Part shown: positions 1 to 10,100 of the stretch, in pieces
How positions within the stretch are numbered: the stretch's first letter is position 1
How the letters are laid out: each line of letters opens with the position of its first letter
NCBI GenBank assembly: GCA_902555435.1
Contig: CACDRL010000002.1
Location: forward strand, 1 to 64,000
DNA: 64,000 nt
Origin: an uncultured Pelagibacteraceae bacterium
Lineage (GTDB): Bacteria; Pseudomonadota; Alphaproteobacteria; Pelagibacterales; Pelagibacteraceae
Direction of reading: 5' to 3'
Notes under the pieces: generated by a model
What the model was told of the DNA's origin: nothing
Databases searched by the model: none
Seen by the model: only the letters and a program-made list of their open reading frames with translations
Program-made: the position numbers and the translations under genes

Positions 1-888
1 AAATTTTTCCATCATCAAATCAATTGAATCGTCTGGTCCGTCAAGCGCTGCTATTCCTGCAAATTGAGCAGCAGCATTAACACATGAAACACTATTGATT
101 AGTAATTTATTAATATGTTCTATTAAATTTTCAGGCCAAAAGCTCCAACCTAATCTCCAACCTGTCATTGAGTATGCTTTACTCCAACCTTCTAAAACAA
201 TTAGTCTTTCCCTTAACTCTGGATAGTTAAAGAATGTTGGCATTTCTTTATTATCAAATATTTGTCTACTGTAAATTTCATCACTTAAAATAGTAACATG
301 AGGATGTTTTTTTAAACCCTCAGCCAGTTTATCAATTTCGGATTTCTCAACAAAACTTCCAGTTGGGTTATTAGGATTAATTAAAATTAGTAATCTAGTT
401 TTCTCAGTTATTAAAGATAAAATTTTATCTGCACTAAATTTTAAATCTTTATCTTCTGTTAAATCATAAGGTACAGCAGTAGAACCTGTATAATTTATCA
501 TTGACTCATAAATAGGAAATGCAGGTGTAGGATGAATAATTTCTGCTCCTGGTTCCCCAAAACACTGTATCGCATAATGCATTGTAGGTTTACCACCTGG
601 CATTATCATAATTCTTTCTGGGTCTACTTCAGTATTATATCTCTTCTTGATCCATCTAGTTACAGCTTGTCTACACTCTAAAATTCCGTTTGAAAGAACA
701 TAGCCATGGTGACCATCGTCCAAAGCTTTTTTTGCAGCTTCAACTACATGCTTAGGTGTTTTAAAATCCGGCTGGCCTAAGCCAAGATGTATCATTGGGT
801 TTCCTTGTGCTTCTAATTTTTTAGCCTCTGCCAAAACTGAGAAAGCACTTTCTGTTCCAAGTCTATCAAGTGATGCTGCTAATTTCAT
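1..888 (-). CDS. Pyridoxal-phosphate aminotransferase class I/II (aspartate aminotransferase-like), C-terminus truncated by window edge
   Basis: Manual reverse-strand translation from CAT at 886-888 gives MKLAASLDRLGTESAFSVLAEAKKLEAQGNPMIHLGLGQPDFKTPKHVVEAAKKALDDGHHGY...NPNNPTGSF...GWSKAYSMTGWRLGW; absent from the ORF track because it runs off the edge. Confidence 0.93.
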   Translation of the reverse strand, partial: MKLAASLDRLGTESAFSVLAEAKKLEAQGNPMIHLGLGQPDFKTPKHVVEAAKKALDDGHHGYVLSNGILECRQAVTRWIKKRYNTEVDPERIMIMPGGKPTMHYAIQCFGEPGAEIIHPTPAFPIYESMINYTGSTAVPYDLTEDKDLKFSADKILSLITEKTRLLILINPNNPTGSFVEKSEIDKLAEGLKKHPHVTILSDEIYSRQIFDNKEMPTFFNYPELRERLIVLEGWSKAYSMTGWRLGWSFWPENLIEHINKLLINSVSCVNAAAQFAGIAALDGPDDSIDLMMEKF

Positions 889-961
889 AATAAAGTTGGA
901 AAATATACATAAAAAAGAATGAATGTCTATTTAGAATTATTTTAAATTTGTATTAATTCTC

Positions 962-2113
962 TTAGTTTCTATAGACAATTTTTGTCTCATCTAGATCTTT
1001 TACAGATTTGCATCCCATCAAAATCATGTTTCTTCTAATTTCTTTTTGCATGTTCTCTAGCAATCTTTCGACACCTTTTTGGCCTCCAGCGCCTAAACTA
1101 AAAAGAAAAGCTTTTCCAAAACTACAAGCTGTTGCACCAGCTGCAAGTGCTTTAAGAACGTGAGTTCCTCTTCTTATACCACCATCAAGAATAATTTCTA
1201 ATTTATCTCCGACCGCATCTGAAATTGCTTTAACTTGATCAAACGGAGATCTTGATCCATCAAGTTGTCTTCCTCCATGATTTGAAATCATAATTGCGGT
1301 ACAGCCAATATCTATTGCTCTTTTAGCATCTTCTACTGACATTACACCTTTTAAAGCCATTGGTTTATTCCATTTTTTAATGCAGTATTCTGCATCTTTC
1401 CAATTCATCGCTGGATCATATTGCTCATTAATATAATCCATTACTGATTTTGCTATATTTGTTCCTTTGTCAGTTTTGTTTTTTATGTTTGCTAGTTCAA
1501 ATTTTTTATTTGTAAAGTATTTGAAAACCCATCCTGGTCTCATTGCAAAACTCAATAAACTATCTAATGTAAATTTAGGTGGTGTAGTAAATCCTGTTCT
1601 ATGATCTCTTTCTCTATTTCCAGCAACAAGTGTATCAACAGTAATACACATTCCATCAAAATTAGCTCTACTACATCTTTCAATCAAATCATCAGTAATT
1701 GATTTATCCTTATGAATATAGAGTTGAAATAGTTTTGGACCACTAGAAATATTTGCAACCTCTTCAATAGAAAATGATGCCATTGTAGACATACTATAGA
1801 TCGTATTAAATTTTTCTGCTGCCCTAGCAGAAGCTTTATCACCTTCAGGGTCATACAAGCTTTGCATTGCTGTAGGAGATAAAAATAATGGCATATCAAT
1901 TTTTCTTCCAAAAACTGTTGTGGATAAATCTGGCTCTCCAACACTATTCAAAATATTAGGAACTAAATCACATTCATTAAACGAGTCTGTATTTCTGTTT
2001 AAAGTTATTTCATCATCAGCACCTCCATCAATATAATGAAATATGGGTGCTGGTAATTTTTTTTTAGCTAATTTTCTAAAATCATCAAAGTTATAACAAT
2101 CATTTAAATTCAT
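962..2113 (-). CDS. lldD: FMN-dependent alpha-hydroxy acid dehydrogenase (L-lactate dehydrogenase-like)
   Basis: MISNHGGRQLDGSRSPFDQ and LDGGIRRGTHVLKALAAGA motifs of the FMN-dependent hydroxyacid dehydrogenase family. Confidence 0.88.
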   Translation of the reverse strand: MNLNDCYNFDDFRKLAKKKLPAPIFHYIDGGADDEITLNRNTDSFNECDLVPNILNSVGEPDLSTTVFGRKIDMPLFLSPTAMQSLYDPEGDKASARAAEKFNTIYSMSTMASFSIEEVANISSGPKLFQLYIHKDKSITDDLIERCSRANFDGMCITVDTLVAGNRERDHRTGFTTPPKFTLDSLLSFAMRPGWVFKYFTNKKFELANIKNKTDKGTNIAKSVMDYINEQYDPAMNWKDAEYCIKKWNKPMALKGVMSVEDAKRAIDIGCTAIMISNHGGRQLDGSRSPFDQVKAISDAVGDKLEIILDGGIRRGTHVLKALAAGATACSFGKAFLFSLGAGGQKGVERLLENMQKEIRRNMILMGCKSVKDLDETKIVYRN

Positions 2114-2123
2114 AAAAAGTTTA

Positions 2124-2636
2124 TTAAAAGCTTTTAAAGAAATTAAACATATAACTATTTGCCCCAGGATTTTTACTTCCTAAACTAGCATTAGATATAT
2201 GATTATATGAAAAACCAAATTGACTGCTCTCAGACATATCTAAAGAAATTTGTAATTCAGACTTAAATTCCAAGACGTGACCAAGATCTTTTCCATCACC
2301 TTGGTGATATAATCCTGGTGTAAAACTTGGATTAAAATTTAAAGATCCTATTTTATATTGTGCTTCTACTCCTGTATAAACATAAGCTGCATTATCTGCA
2401 GTAATAAGAGCACCAGTAATAGGTGATAAATTTCCAAGAAAAGTATCTCTGTTTAATTCTTCATTTTGATGCTGAAAACCTATTAAAGTTGATTTTTTTC
2501 CATCATCACTAAAATCAAACATTCCTGTGTAAATATTAAACTCAGTATTTAAATCTTCTTTTTTAATTTCTTCTGCATTTAATGAAATCGTAAACGCTAG
2601 AAATGAGAATAAAATTAGTATTTTTTTTAGATACAT
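2124..2636 (-). CDS. Acyloxyacyl hydrolase / lipid A 3-O-deacylase (PagL-like) outer-membrane protein
   Basis: Signal peptide, beta-barrel-like pattern, C-terminal FGFSYNHISNASLGSKNPGANSYMFNF resembling the PagL His/Ser active-site region and terminal aromatic residue. Confidence 0.7.
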   Translation of the reverse strand: MYLKKILILFSFLAFTISLNAEEIKKEDLNTEFNIYTGMFDFSDDGKKSTLIGFQHQNEELNRDTFLGNLSPITGALITADNAAYVYTGVEAQYKIGSLNFNPSFTPGLYHQGDGKDLGHVLEFKSELQISLDMSESSQFGFSYNHISNASLGSKNPGANSYMFNFFKSF

Positions 2637-2642
2637 TTTGGA

Positions 2643-3002
2643 TTAATTTTTAAATTTAAGTTTTTTAATGATTATTGCACCTCCAAGTAAAAATATCAAT
2701 ATTGGCAATAACCAAAGAATATAAGTGTTTTTATTTAAACCAGGATCATACAAAATCCAGTCACCATATTTTTCTTTAAAAAAATCATAAATTTCATTTT
2801 CAGATAATCCTTCTGCAAGTTTTTTATCAACTAAAATTTTCATGCTATTTGCGAAATCAGAGTCTGAATCATATACAGATTGACCCTGGCAAATTAAACA
2901 TCTTAAATTTTTTGTAATCTTATTTCTTTCAAATTGATCATCAGCAAATAATAAATTTGGAATTAATAATAAAATAATTAAGGTAATTTTTAAAATTCTC
3001 AT
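2643..3002 (-). CDS. ccmH: Cytochrome c-type biogenesis protein CcmH
   Basis: LRCLICQGQSVYDSDSDFANSMK haem-ligation motif, signal peptide, C-terminal TM. Confidence 0.95.
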   Translation of the reverse strand: MRILKITLIILLLIPNLLFADDQFERNKITKNLRCLICQGQSVYDSDSDFANSMKILVDKKLAEGLSENEIYDFFKEKYGDWILYDPGLNKNTYILWLLPILIFLLGGAIIIKKLKFKN

Positions 3003-3517
3003 TTTATAATCGAGTAAATTTCATTAATTAATTCTTCATTTAATGGTCCAATGTATTTTGAAACTATTTTATTTTTATGAATCAAAAAAGTTTCTGGTAC
3101 ACCGTATGCTCCCCACTCTATTGAAATTGTGCCATCTTCATCTAATAATATTGTTTCGTATGGATTTCCTAATTTCTTTAAAAAATTTTGAGCATTATTA
3201 AAATTATCTTTATAATTTAATCCAATTAAAGTTACTTGATCACTTTCACTTAATCTCATTAAATAAGCATGTTCTTGTCTACAAGGTACACACCATGAAG
3301 CCCATATGTTCAATAAATAAAATTTATTTGAATTAAATATTTCTGATGAGCTAACGTTTTCTTTGCTATCAAACTTAACGCTAGAAAAAATTGGGATATC
3401 TTTTTTTATTTCTGAATTGGGTGTATATATGTTTGTTTCTTGCAAACCTTTATAAAATATTAAAAAAATAATTATAAAACTTATTATTATTATTGAAGGT
3501 ATTAATTTATCTTTCAT
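2999..3517 (-). CDS. ccmG: Thiol:disulfide interchange protein CcmG/DsbE
   Basis: Thioredoxin-like WASWCVPCRQEH; position in ccm cluster. Confidence 0.94.
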   Translation of the reverse strand: MKDKLIPSIIIISFIIIFLIFYKGLQETNIYTPNSEIKKDIPIFSSVKFDSKENVSSSEIFNSNKFYLLNIWASWCVPCRQEHAYLMRLSESDQVTLIGLNYKDNFNNAQNFLKKLGNPYETILLDEDGTISIEWGAYGVPETFLIHKNKIVSKYIGPLNEELINEIYSIIK

Positions 3518-5388
3518 ACTCTCTTTTTAAAAAAACTTAATATTCCACCCATACTTAATAATAATACTGAAACCCATATCCAAAGCATCAAGGGTTTGTC
3601 TTGATATCTAACATTAAAATATTCCTGATTTTGTACTAAGTTTATGACAATAAATTTATCTTTCATCAAAGTAGTTTTGATATCAGCTTCACTAGTTACT
3701 ATATTTGGCTGATTATAAATTCTTAACTCTGGGGACATTTTGTTAATTTTTCCATTTGAAGAAATGATTTTAAAATTTGCTACTACTGAATTATAATTTT
3801 TTTCATCTCTCTGCTTTATATCTTCAAGTGTAATTTTAATTTTTGAGTTTTCATAACTTTCACCAATTTTAAGATTAGTTATTACTTCACTAGAAAGTAA
3901 ATTATTTAATAAAATACCTAAAATTAATAAACTAAATCCAAAGTGAGCAATATTCTGGGAAACATTGTTAAATTTTTTTTTAAAAAAATCCCTAACGGTA
4001 ATAAAAAATAAATAAAAAGCACTTGAGATTAAGATAGTATTTATAAGTAAATTTTTATCAAAATTCTTAACAACTAAATAAGATATTAAAATAGATACAA
4101 ATAATAAAATAATAAGAGTTTTTTTACTTTCTAAGTTTGATTTAATCCATTTTAATTGAGGTCCAATTGCCATAGCAATTAAAAATGGAATTAGGAAAGG
4201 GATAATTAATTTATGATAAAATGGTGGACCAACAGAAATTTTTTCAGAAGAAATTACATCTAAAAATATTGGATATACTGTACCAATTAAAACTACGGAT
4301 AAAAAATACATCATAAACCAATTATTCAATATGATTGCACTTTCCTTACTCAACCAAAAAAGATTTATTGAATTCTTTTGATTATCTTTATGAAAAAAGA
4401 AAAAAATAAATAAAGACATAAAAATTAAAACAAACAAAAAAATTAGTATGAATAAACCTCTTTCAGGATCGTTAGCAAAAGTGTGAACTGAATTGAGGAT
4501 ACCTGATCTAACTAAGAAAGTTCCACACATACTAAGTGTAAATGTGGCTATAGATAAAATTATAACCCAAGAAGATAAAAACGTTTTTTTTTCTAAAACT
4601 AATATACAATGTAACAATGTAGTTAATGCTAACCAAGGCATTAGAGATACATTTTCAACTGGGTCCCAAAACCAAAATCCACCCCATCCAAGTTCATAAT
4701 AAGCCCAAATAGAACCTAGTAAAATTCCTAATGTTAAAAATATCCATGAAATTAAAGTCCATTTTTTTATATGAGTTGCCCAGCTTCCTGAAACCATTTT
4801 TAAAGTTGTTGCAGCTAGTGCAGAGGAAAATATTATTGATGAACCAACATAGCCTAAATATAAAATAGGTGGATGAATTGCTAATGCAGGATCTTGTAAT
4901 ATTGGATTTAAACCTAAACCTTCCTCAGGAATTGGGAATAAGTAATTAAATGGATTAGAAGTTTTTAATAAAAATATAAAAAAACCAATAATTATTATCT
5001 GTTGGAATATTGTTGTTAGAGTTTTGTATTTTATTGTTTGATTATTTGTCCTTAATAAAAAAATGAAAATGAATAATGTTAAAACCAATAACCATAGCAA
5101 CAAACTACCCTCGTGGTTTCCCCAAGTTCCTGTAATTTTGTAAAATAAAGGTTTAGTAGTATGAGAATTATTAAATACAGTTTCATTACTAAAATCTGAA
5201 ACTACAAAAGATAAAACTAATCCAAAAAAACTAACAACAACAAAGAATAATTGTAAAAATGATAATGATAATATTTTAGTATCTAAAATTTCTGAATTTC
5301 TAAAATTTTGAACTGAAAAATAGACCAAAATTGAACCACTAATTAATCCTAAAATTAATGCATAATATCCAACAACGCTATAAATCAA
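3514..5388 (-). CDS. ccmF: Haem lyase CcmF
   Basis: Multi-TM with WGNHEGSLLLW and WGGFWFWDPVENVSLMPWL (WWD-type) motifs. Confidence 0.96.
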   Translation of the reverse strand: MIYSVVGYYALILGLISGSILVYFSVQNFRNSEILDTKILSLSFLQLFFVVVSFFGLVLSFVVSDFSNETVFNNSHTTKPLFYKITGTWGNHEGSLLLWLLVLTLFIFIFLLRTNNQTIKYKTLTTIFQQIIIIGFFIFLLKTSNPFNYLFPIPEEGLGLNPILQDPALAIHPPILYLGYVGSSIIFSSALAATTLKMVSGSWATHIKKWTLISWIFLTLGILLGSIWAYYELGWGGFWFWDPVENVSLMPWLALTTLLHCILVLEKKTFLSSWVIILSIATFTLSMCGTFLVRSGILNSVHTFANDPERGLFILIFLFVLIFMSLFIFFFFHKDNQKNSINLFWLSKESAIILNNWFMMYFLSVVLIGTVYPIFLDVISSEKISVGPPFYHKLIIPFLIPFLIAMAIGPQLKWIKSNLESKKTLIILLFVSILISYLVVKNFDKNLLINTILISSAFYLFFITVRDFFKKKFNNVSQNIAHFGFSLLILGILLNNLLSSEVITNLKIGESYENSKIKITLEDIKQRDEKNYNSVVANFKIISSNGKINKMSPELRIYNQPNIVTSEADIKTTLMKDKFIVINLVQNQEYFNVRYQDKPLMLWIWVSVLLLSMGGILSFFKKRV

Positions 5389-5808
5389 TTAATTTCCCTC
5401 CAATGCAGCTTTAACCTCTGGAGGCATATAATTTTCATCATGCTTTGCTAAAATTTTTGTTGCCGAAAAGAAATTTCTATCTTTCAAAACACCTTCGGCC
5501 ACAACTCCTTTTCCTTCTTCAAATAAATTTGGAACTGCACCTGAATAGGTAACATTAATCTCATTTTTAAAATCTGTTATAATAAAATTCACTTCATCAG
5601 AATTCATACTAATAGAATTTTTTTTAACCATTCCACCTACTCTGATTTTATTATTTGTCAGCTCAGTTAATGACTTAATTTCTGAAGGAGATTGAAAATA
5701 AACAACATTTTCTTCTAAAGATTTTAAAACTAAAAAAACTGTTAATATTAAGATTAATAAAATGGTCGATACAAACAGAAATCTTAACTTAACTTTTCGA
5801 CCATACAT
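5389..5808 (-). CDS. ccmE: Cytochrome c maturation haem chaperone CcmE
   Basis: [11 protein letters not shown]...[14 protein letters not shown] haem-binding His motif. Confidence 0.95.
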   Translation of the reverse strand: MYGRKVKLRFLFVSTILLILILTVFLVLKSLEENVVYFQSPSEIKSLTELTNNKIRVGGMVKKNSISMNSDEVNFIITDFKNEINVTYSGAVPNLFEEGKGVVAEGVLKDRNFFSATKILAKHDENYMPPEVKAALEGN

Positions 5809-5818
5809 CGATCAAAAA

Positions 5819-6046
5819 TTAGTTATTTGTTGCGTCAGCTAAAATTTCTTTATTTATTCTTTGTGATTTTGCAGAAATAGCTTGTTCAGTGTTAAGTGAT
5901 CCAAATTTAGCAACAAATTTATTTTGTTCTTCAATAAATTGAACTTTAGTTACTAGATATAAACTTAGGAAACTTAATAAAGTAAAACCAAATGCAGAAA
6001 ATACGTAGACTGCATATCCATTCATAAATAATAATTCGTTAATCAT
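5819..6046 (-). CDS. ccmD: Haem exporter protein CcmD
   Basis: Short single-TM protein between ccmE and ccmC. Confidence 0.75.
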   Translation of the reverse strand: MINELLFMNGYAVYVFSAFGFTLLSFLSLYLVTKVQFIEEQNKFVAKFGSLNTEQAISAKSQRINKEILADATNN

Positions 6047-6750
6047 AATCTATCTAAGCCTTTATTTTTAATTTTTATCAGTTCTGTATTATATTTCATT
6101 AAGAAAATTAACAATGAAAAAAGAGCAAATGCCGCAGTCATTATCAACAACGGATAAAGCATTGATGAATGAATCGAGCTTTTTGACAAGATATTTATTG
6201 AGGCAGGCTGATGAAGTGTATTCCACCAATCAACGGAATACTTAATTATTGGTACATTAATAATTCCAAGAATAGTAATAAAAGTTGAGATTTTAAAAAC
6301 TTTTTCCTCATTTTCATAAATTCTCCAAGAGATTAAATATAAAGCATAAAATAGAGCTAAAATTAACATTGAAGTAATTCTAGCATCCCAGGCCCACCAT
6401 GTGCCCCAAGTAGGTTTGCCCCAAATAGAACCAGTTACCAAAGCAATAATATTAAAAACAAAACCTGAGGGTGCTAAACTTTTAGATATTAAAAAAAAAT
6501 TTTTGTTTTTAAAAATAAATCCTGAAAATGATAAAATAGTTATGGAAGAAAAAATTCCAAGAGAAATCCATGCTGCAGGAACATGAACATACATAATTCT
6601 AACAGCGTCACTCTGCTTGTAATCTTCTGGAGACAATATAAGTGCTTCAACTAATCCAACAGACATGACAACAACAAATAAAAACAAAACATATTTAGGC
6701 GCCTTCGAAGTGATTTGAAAAATTTTATTTGGCTCTAGGAGTTTAAACAT
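6043..6750 (-). CDS. ccmC: Haem ABC transporter permease CcmC
   Basis: MYVHVPAAWIS and WGKPTWGTWWAWDARITS WWD motif. Confidence 0.96.
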   Translation of the reverse strand: MFKLLEPNKIFQITSKAPKYVLFLFVVVMSVGLVEALILSPEDYKQSDAVRIMYVHVPAAWISLGIFSSITILSFSGFIFKNKNFFLISKSLAPSGFVFNIIALVTGSIWGKPTWGTWWAWDARITSMLILALFYALYLISWRIYENEEKVFKISTFITILGIINVPIIKYSVDWWNTLHQPASINILSKSSIHSSMLYPLLIMTAAFALFSLLIFLMKYNTELIKIKNKGLDRL

Positions 6751-6798
6751 AACTCTAATTTAGGGATTTATTTTAAAAATACTATTGTGAAAAATTAT

Positions 6799-6860
6799 CT
6801 GATCAAGAATGAAGAGGGGGAGATAATAAAGAAAGATTAACTTTTAACACTCTTGATCAG
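6799..6860 (-). promoter_or_regulatory. Candidate stem-loop in the ccmC 5' region
   Basis: Perfect 10-bp inverted repeat CTGATCAAGA (6799-6808) / TCTTGATCAG (6851-6860) enclosing 42 nt with a purine/pyrimidine-biased loop; no T-tract typical of a terminator. Confidence 0.5.
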
Positions 6861-6927
6861 AATATGTGCATTTTATAAAAAATTTGTGTGGCCTAGATTG
6901 GAAATAAATGTGTTTGAATAATGATAG

Positions 6928-7248
6928 CTAATTAGAAAGCTTGAAATAACTTGAGCCCTTTTTACCTGAAAAAATTTCTTCAATTAATGGATGTTTTATA
7001 GGCTCATCAGAGTCATCCATCAAAAGATTTTGCTCTGAAACATAGGCTTCGTAAGTAATTTCATCATTTTCAGCAAGTAAATGATAAAAAGGCTGATCTT
7101 TTCTCGGTCTAACATTTTTTGGAATAGACTGATACCATTCCTCAGAATTGTTAAACTCGAAATCTACATCATAAATAACACCTCTAAATTCGAAGTGCTT
7201 GTGTTTAACAATATCACCAATTGAAAATTTAGCTTTTTGAATTGCCAT
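6928..7248 (-). CDS. hspQ: Heat shock protein HspQ
   Basis: KFSIGDIVKHKHFEFRGVIYDVD...PRKDQPFYHLLAEN...YVSEQNL typical of the HspQ/YccV-like family. Confidence 0.93.
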   Translation of the reverse strand: MAIQKAKFSIGDIVKHKHFEFRGVIYDVDFEFNNSEEWYQSIPKNVRPRKDQPFYHLLAENDEITYEAYVSEQNLLMDDSDEPIKHPLIEEIFSGKKGSSYFKLSN

Positions 7249-7335
7249 GGTAGTTAGTATGGGTATTTAAAAATAAAAATCAATGTAAAAAATATTAATG
7301 TTTTGTGATGTGGCAAATATGTTAATATCTTTTAA

Positions 7336-7887
7336 GTGAATAAATCTTTTTTAAAATTTGTTACTGATTTTGGACCTCTAGTAATATTTTTTTTCTATTA
7401 TTACAACAGTGGAAAAAATTTATCAGTAGCAATACCTCCCTTAATAGTTGCAACTATCGTTGCGTTAGCTGTTGTTTGGTTTTTTGAAAAAAAAATACCT
7501 CCAATGCCTTTGTTGAGTGGAATTTTGATAACTTTTTTTGGAGGACTCACAATATATTTTAATGATCCAATATTTATTTACATAAAACCGACAATAATAA
7601 ATATTATGTTTGCTTTAGCTTTATATTTTGGAAAATACTTTACAAAAGAACCAATCCTTAAAAAAGTTATGGGTAAATCAATACCTTTAACAGATATTGG
7701 ATGGGAAATTTTAAATCAAAGATGGATGTTTTTTTTCTTCGGTCTTGCATTATTAAATGAATTAGTTTGGAGAACACAAACTGAAGAATTTTGGGTTAAT
7801 TTTAAAGTGTGGGGAATGCTTCCAATAACAATAGTATTTACAGGATTTCAGGTACCTTTAATAAATAAACATAAAATAGATGAGTAA
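7336..7887 (+). CDS. yciB: Inner membrane-spanning septation protein A (IspZ/YciB)
   Basis: Multi-TM; DFGPLVIFFF, GILITFFGGLTIYFNDPIFIYIKPTI, LNELVWR; probable GTG start. Confidence 0.92.
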   Translation: MNKSFLKFVTDFGPLVIFFFYYYNSGKNLSVAIPPLIVATIVALAVVWFFEKKIPPMPLLSGILITFFGGLTIYFNDPIFIYIKPTIINIMFALALYFGKYFTKEPILKKVMGKSIPLTDIGWEILNQRWMFFFFGLALLNELVWRTQTEEFWVNFKVWGMLPITIVFTGFQVPLINKHKIDE

Positions 7888-8224
7888 TAATTTAAGATTA
7901 GTAATAAACAATCCACATAACAAGATAGAAGAAAAACAATTTTTTGAAAAAGATGAACTTAAGATTATTTTAGATCTTTATGCAAAAATGGTTTCCGAAG
8001 GTTCCTGGAAAGATTATGGTCTCAACATATCAAGCAAGCAAGTTAGCTTTAGTGTATTTAGGAATGCAGCAGAAAATGCACTCTATAAAATCTGTAAAAA
8101 TTTTAATCCAAAAAATAAAAATTTAAAATACTTAATCACAGATACAAGTGGCAAGATTTTAAAAAATTCTTACGAACTTAAGTCTTTGCTTAAAAATACT
8201 AATTGGAAGAAACTTCAAAAATAA
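7880..8224 (+). CDS. DUF2794 family protein
   Basis: SFSVFRNAAENALYKICKNF; follows septation protein A as in other alphaproteobacteria. Confidence 0.75.
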   Translation: MSNNLRLVINNPHNKIEEKQFFEKDELKIILDLYAKMVSEGSWKDYGLNISSKQVSFSVFRNAAENALYKICKNFNPKNKNLKYLITDTSGKILKNSYELKSLLKNTNWKKLQK

Positions 8225-8225
8225 A

Positions 8226-8987
8226 TTATCGTCTTTGACCAAAAAGTCTTAACAACATTATAAATAGATTAATGAAGTCTAGGTATAATGTTAAAGCACC
8301 CATTACTGCTTTTTTTCCAACGATTTCACCAGAGTCACTTGCAACATACATGTTTTTAATTTTTTGAGTATCATAAGCTGTCAAACCTACAAAAATTAAA
8401 ACACCTAAGATTGAAATTACGAAGTACATCATTGAAGATTTTAGGAAAATGTTAACGAGTGATGCTATAATTATACCAATCAATCCCATCATTAAAAATG
8501 ATCCAAACTTCGTTAAATCTCTTTTAGTTGTATAACCATAAATACTCATCGCTCCAAAAGTTGCTGAGGTTATGAAAAATACTCTAGTAACACTCAAGCC
8601 AGTATAAACTAATAAGATTGAAGACAATGAAAGTCCCATTAGAGCTGCAAATACCCAGAATGTTGTTTGGGCTTTTGAAGCGCTCATCTTATTAATTCCA
8701 AAACTCATATAAAAAACGATACCCAAAGGAGCCAACATTACTAACCATTTAAGCCCTGATAAATAAATTGCATTCCCCATTTGTGTTAATCCAACAATTG
8801 CACCCGATTGATCAGTTATGACTGACATCTTAAATGTTATTAGTGCGATGATTCCTGTCAGCAACACACCTGTTGCCATATAGTTGTAAACTTTTAACAT
8901 GTAGGCTCTTAAGCCTTCATCCATTACAGCCGCAGTTTGTTGTGCTGCTTTTGCTCTGTTTAATATTCCGTTTTTATCATATTCCAT
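8226..8987 (-). CDS. Bax inhibitor-1/YccA family membrane protein
   Basis: Seven-TM pattern, GLTAYDTQKIKNMY, LYLDFINLFIMLLRLFGQRR C-terminus. Confidence 0.94.
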   Translation of the reverse strand: MEYDKNGILNRAKAAQQTAAVMDEGLRAYMLKVYNYMATGVLLTGIIALITFKMSVITDQSGAIVGLTQMGNAIYLSGLKWLVMLAPLGIVFYMSFGINKMSASKAQTTFWVFAALMGLSLSSILLVYTGLSVTRVFFITSATFGAMSIYGYTTKRDLTKFGSFLMMGLIGIIIASLVNIFLKSSMMYFVISILGVLIFVGLTAYDTQKIKNMYVASDSGEIVGKKAVMGALTLYLDFINLFIMLLRLFGQRR

Positions 8988-9065
8988 AATATGTTAGATA
9001 TAATAGTCTTTTGACAATTATTCAAGATACCTTAATAGATTAACAAAAAGTTAACATAAACATTA

Positions 9066-10100
9066 ATGAATTACAAAAAATTAGGAAATACTGATATTGA
9101 TGTGAGTACAATTTGTCTCGGTACAATGACTTGGGGAGAACAAAATACTCAAGAACAAGCCTTTGAACAAATGGACTTTGCTTTAAGCAACGGAGTTAAT
9201 TTTTGGGATACAGCTGAATTATATGCTGTTCCTCCTCGTAAAGAAACTTATGGGGACACTGAAGAAATAATTGGTAATTGGTTTGAAAAAACAAAAAAAA
9301 GAAAAGAAGTTATTCTAGCTACAAAAGTTGCTGGTCCAGCAAGAGATTATTTAAGAAATGGAGAAAATAGTTTTACAGGTCCAAACTTAGAGTTAGCTTT
9401 AAACAATAGTCTTAAAAGACTTAAAACAGATTATATTGATTTATATCAACTTCATTGGCCAGAAAGAAATGTAAATAATTTTGGAAGACTCGGTTATGTT
9501 CATAAAGAAAATGATTGGAATAAATTTGAAGATGTTCTTGGGGAATTAGATAAATATATTAAAGATGGAAAAATAAGATACGTTGGTCTTTCAAACGAAA
9601 CTCCTTGGGGAGCATTAAATTATCTGCAGTTATCAAAAGATAAAAATTTACCAAGAATGATGTCTATTCAAAATCCATACAGCTTACTAAATAGATCTTA
9701 TGAAGTTGGATTAGCCGAAGTTTCGATTAGAGAAAAAATTGGATGCCTTGCATACTCACCACTAGCAAGTGGATATTTAACTGGTAAGTATAGAAATAAG
9801 AATTTTCCTAAAGGATCAAGAATGGAAAGAGACTTTGATTTTTGGACAAGATATAGAAAACCAAACACAGAGGCTGCTGTAGAACTTTATTTTAAAATTT
9901 GTGAGAAACACAATTTAAATATGACTCAAATGTCTATTAAATTCTGTGAAATCCAAGAATTTATGACAAGTGTTATTATAGGTGCAACTACAATGGAGCA
10001 GTTGAAATCAGATATAGAAAGTGTAAATGTAAATTTATCTAATGATGTCATTGAAGAAATCAATCAAATTCAAACAATTTATCCAAATCCATGTCCTTAA
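9066..10100 (+). CDS. Aldo/keto reductase (Tas-like)
   Basis: NFWDTAELYAVPP, IDLYQLHWP, IQNPYSLLNR, VIIGATTMEQL. Confidence 0.94.
   Translation: MNYKKLGNTDIDVSTICLGTMTWGEQNTQEQAFEQMDFALSNGVNFWDTAELYAVPPRKETYGDTEEIIGNWFEKTKKRKEVILATKVAGPARDYLRNGENSFTGPNLELALNNSLKRLKTDYIDLYQLHWPERNVNNFGRLGYVHKENDWNKFEDVLGELDKYIKDGKIRYVGLSNETPWGALNYLQLSKDKNLPRMMSIQNPYSLLNRSYEVGLAEVSIREKIGCLAYSPLASGYLTGKYRNKNFPKGSRMERDFDFWTRYRKPNTEAAVELYFKICEKHNLNMTQMSIKFCEIQEFMTSVIIGATTMEQLKSDIESVNVNLSNDVIEEINQIQTIYPNPCP

Noticed and set aside
1684-1944. Short ORF inside the hydroxyacid dehydrogenase gene (86 aa, same strand, other frame)
   Set aside because: Shadow ORF with no domain, fully inside a strong CDS; AT-rich composition yields many such frames.
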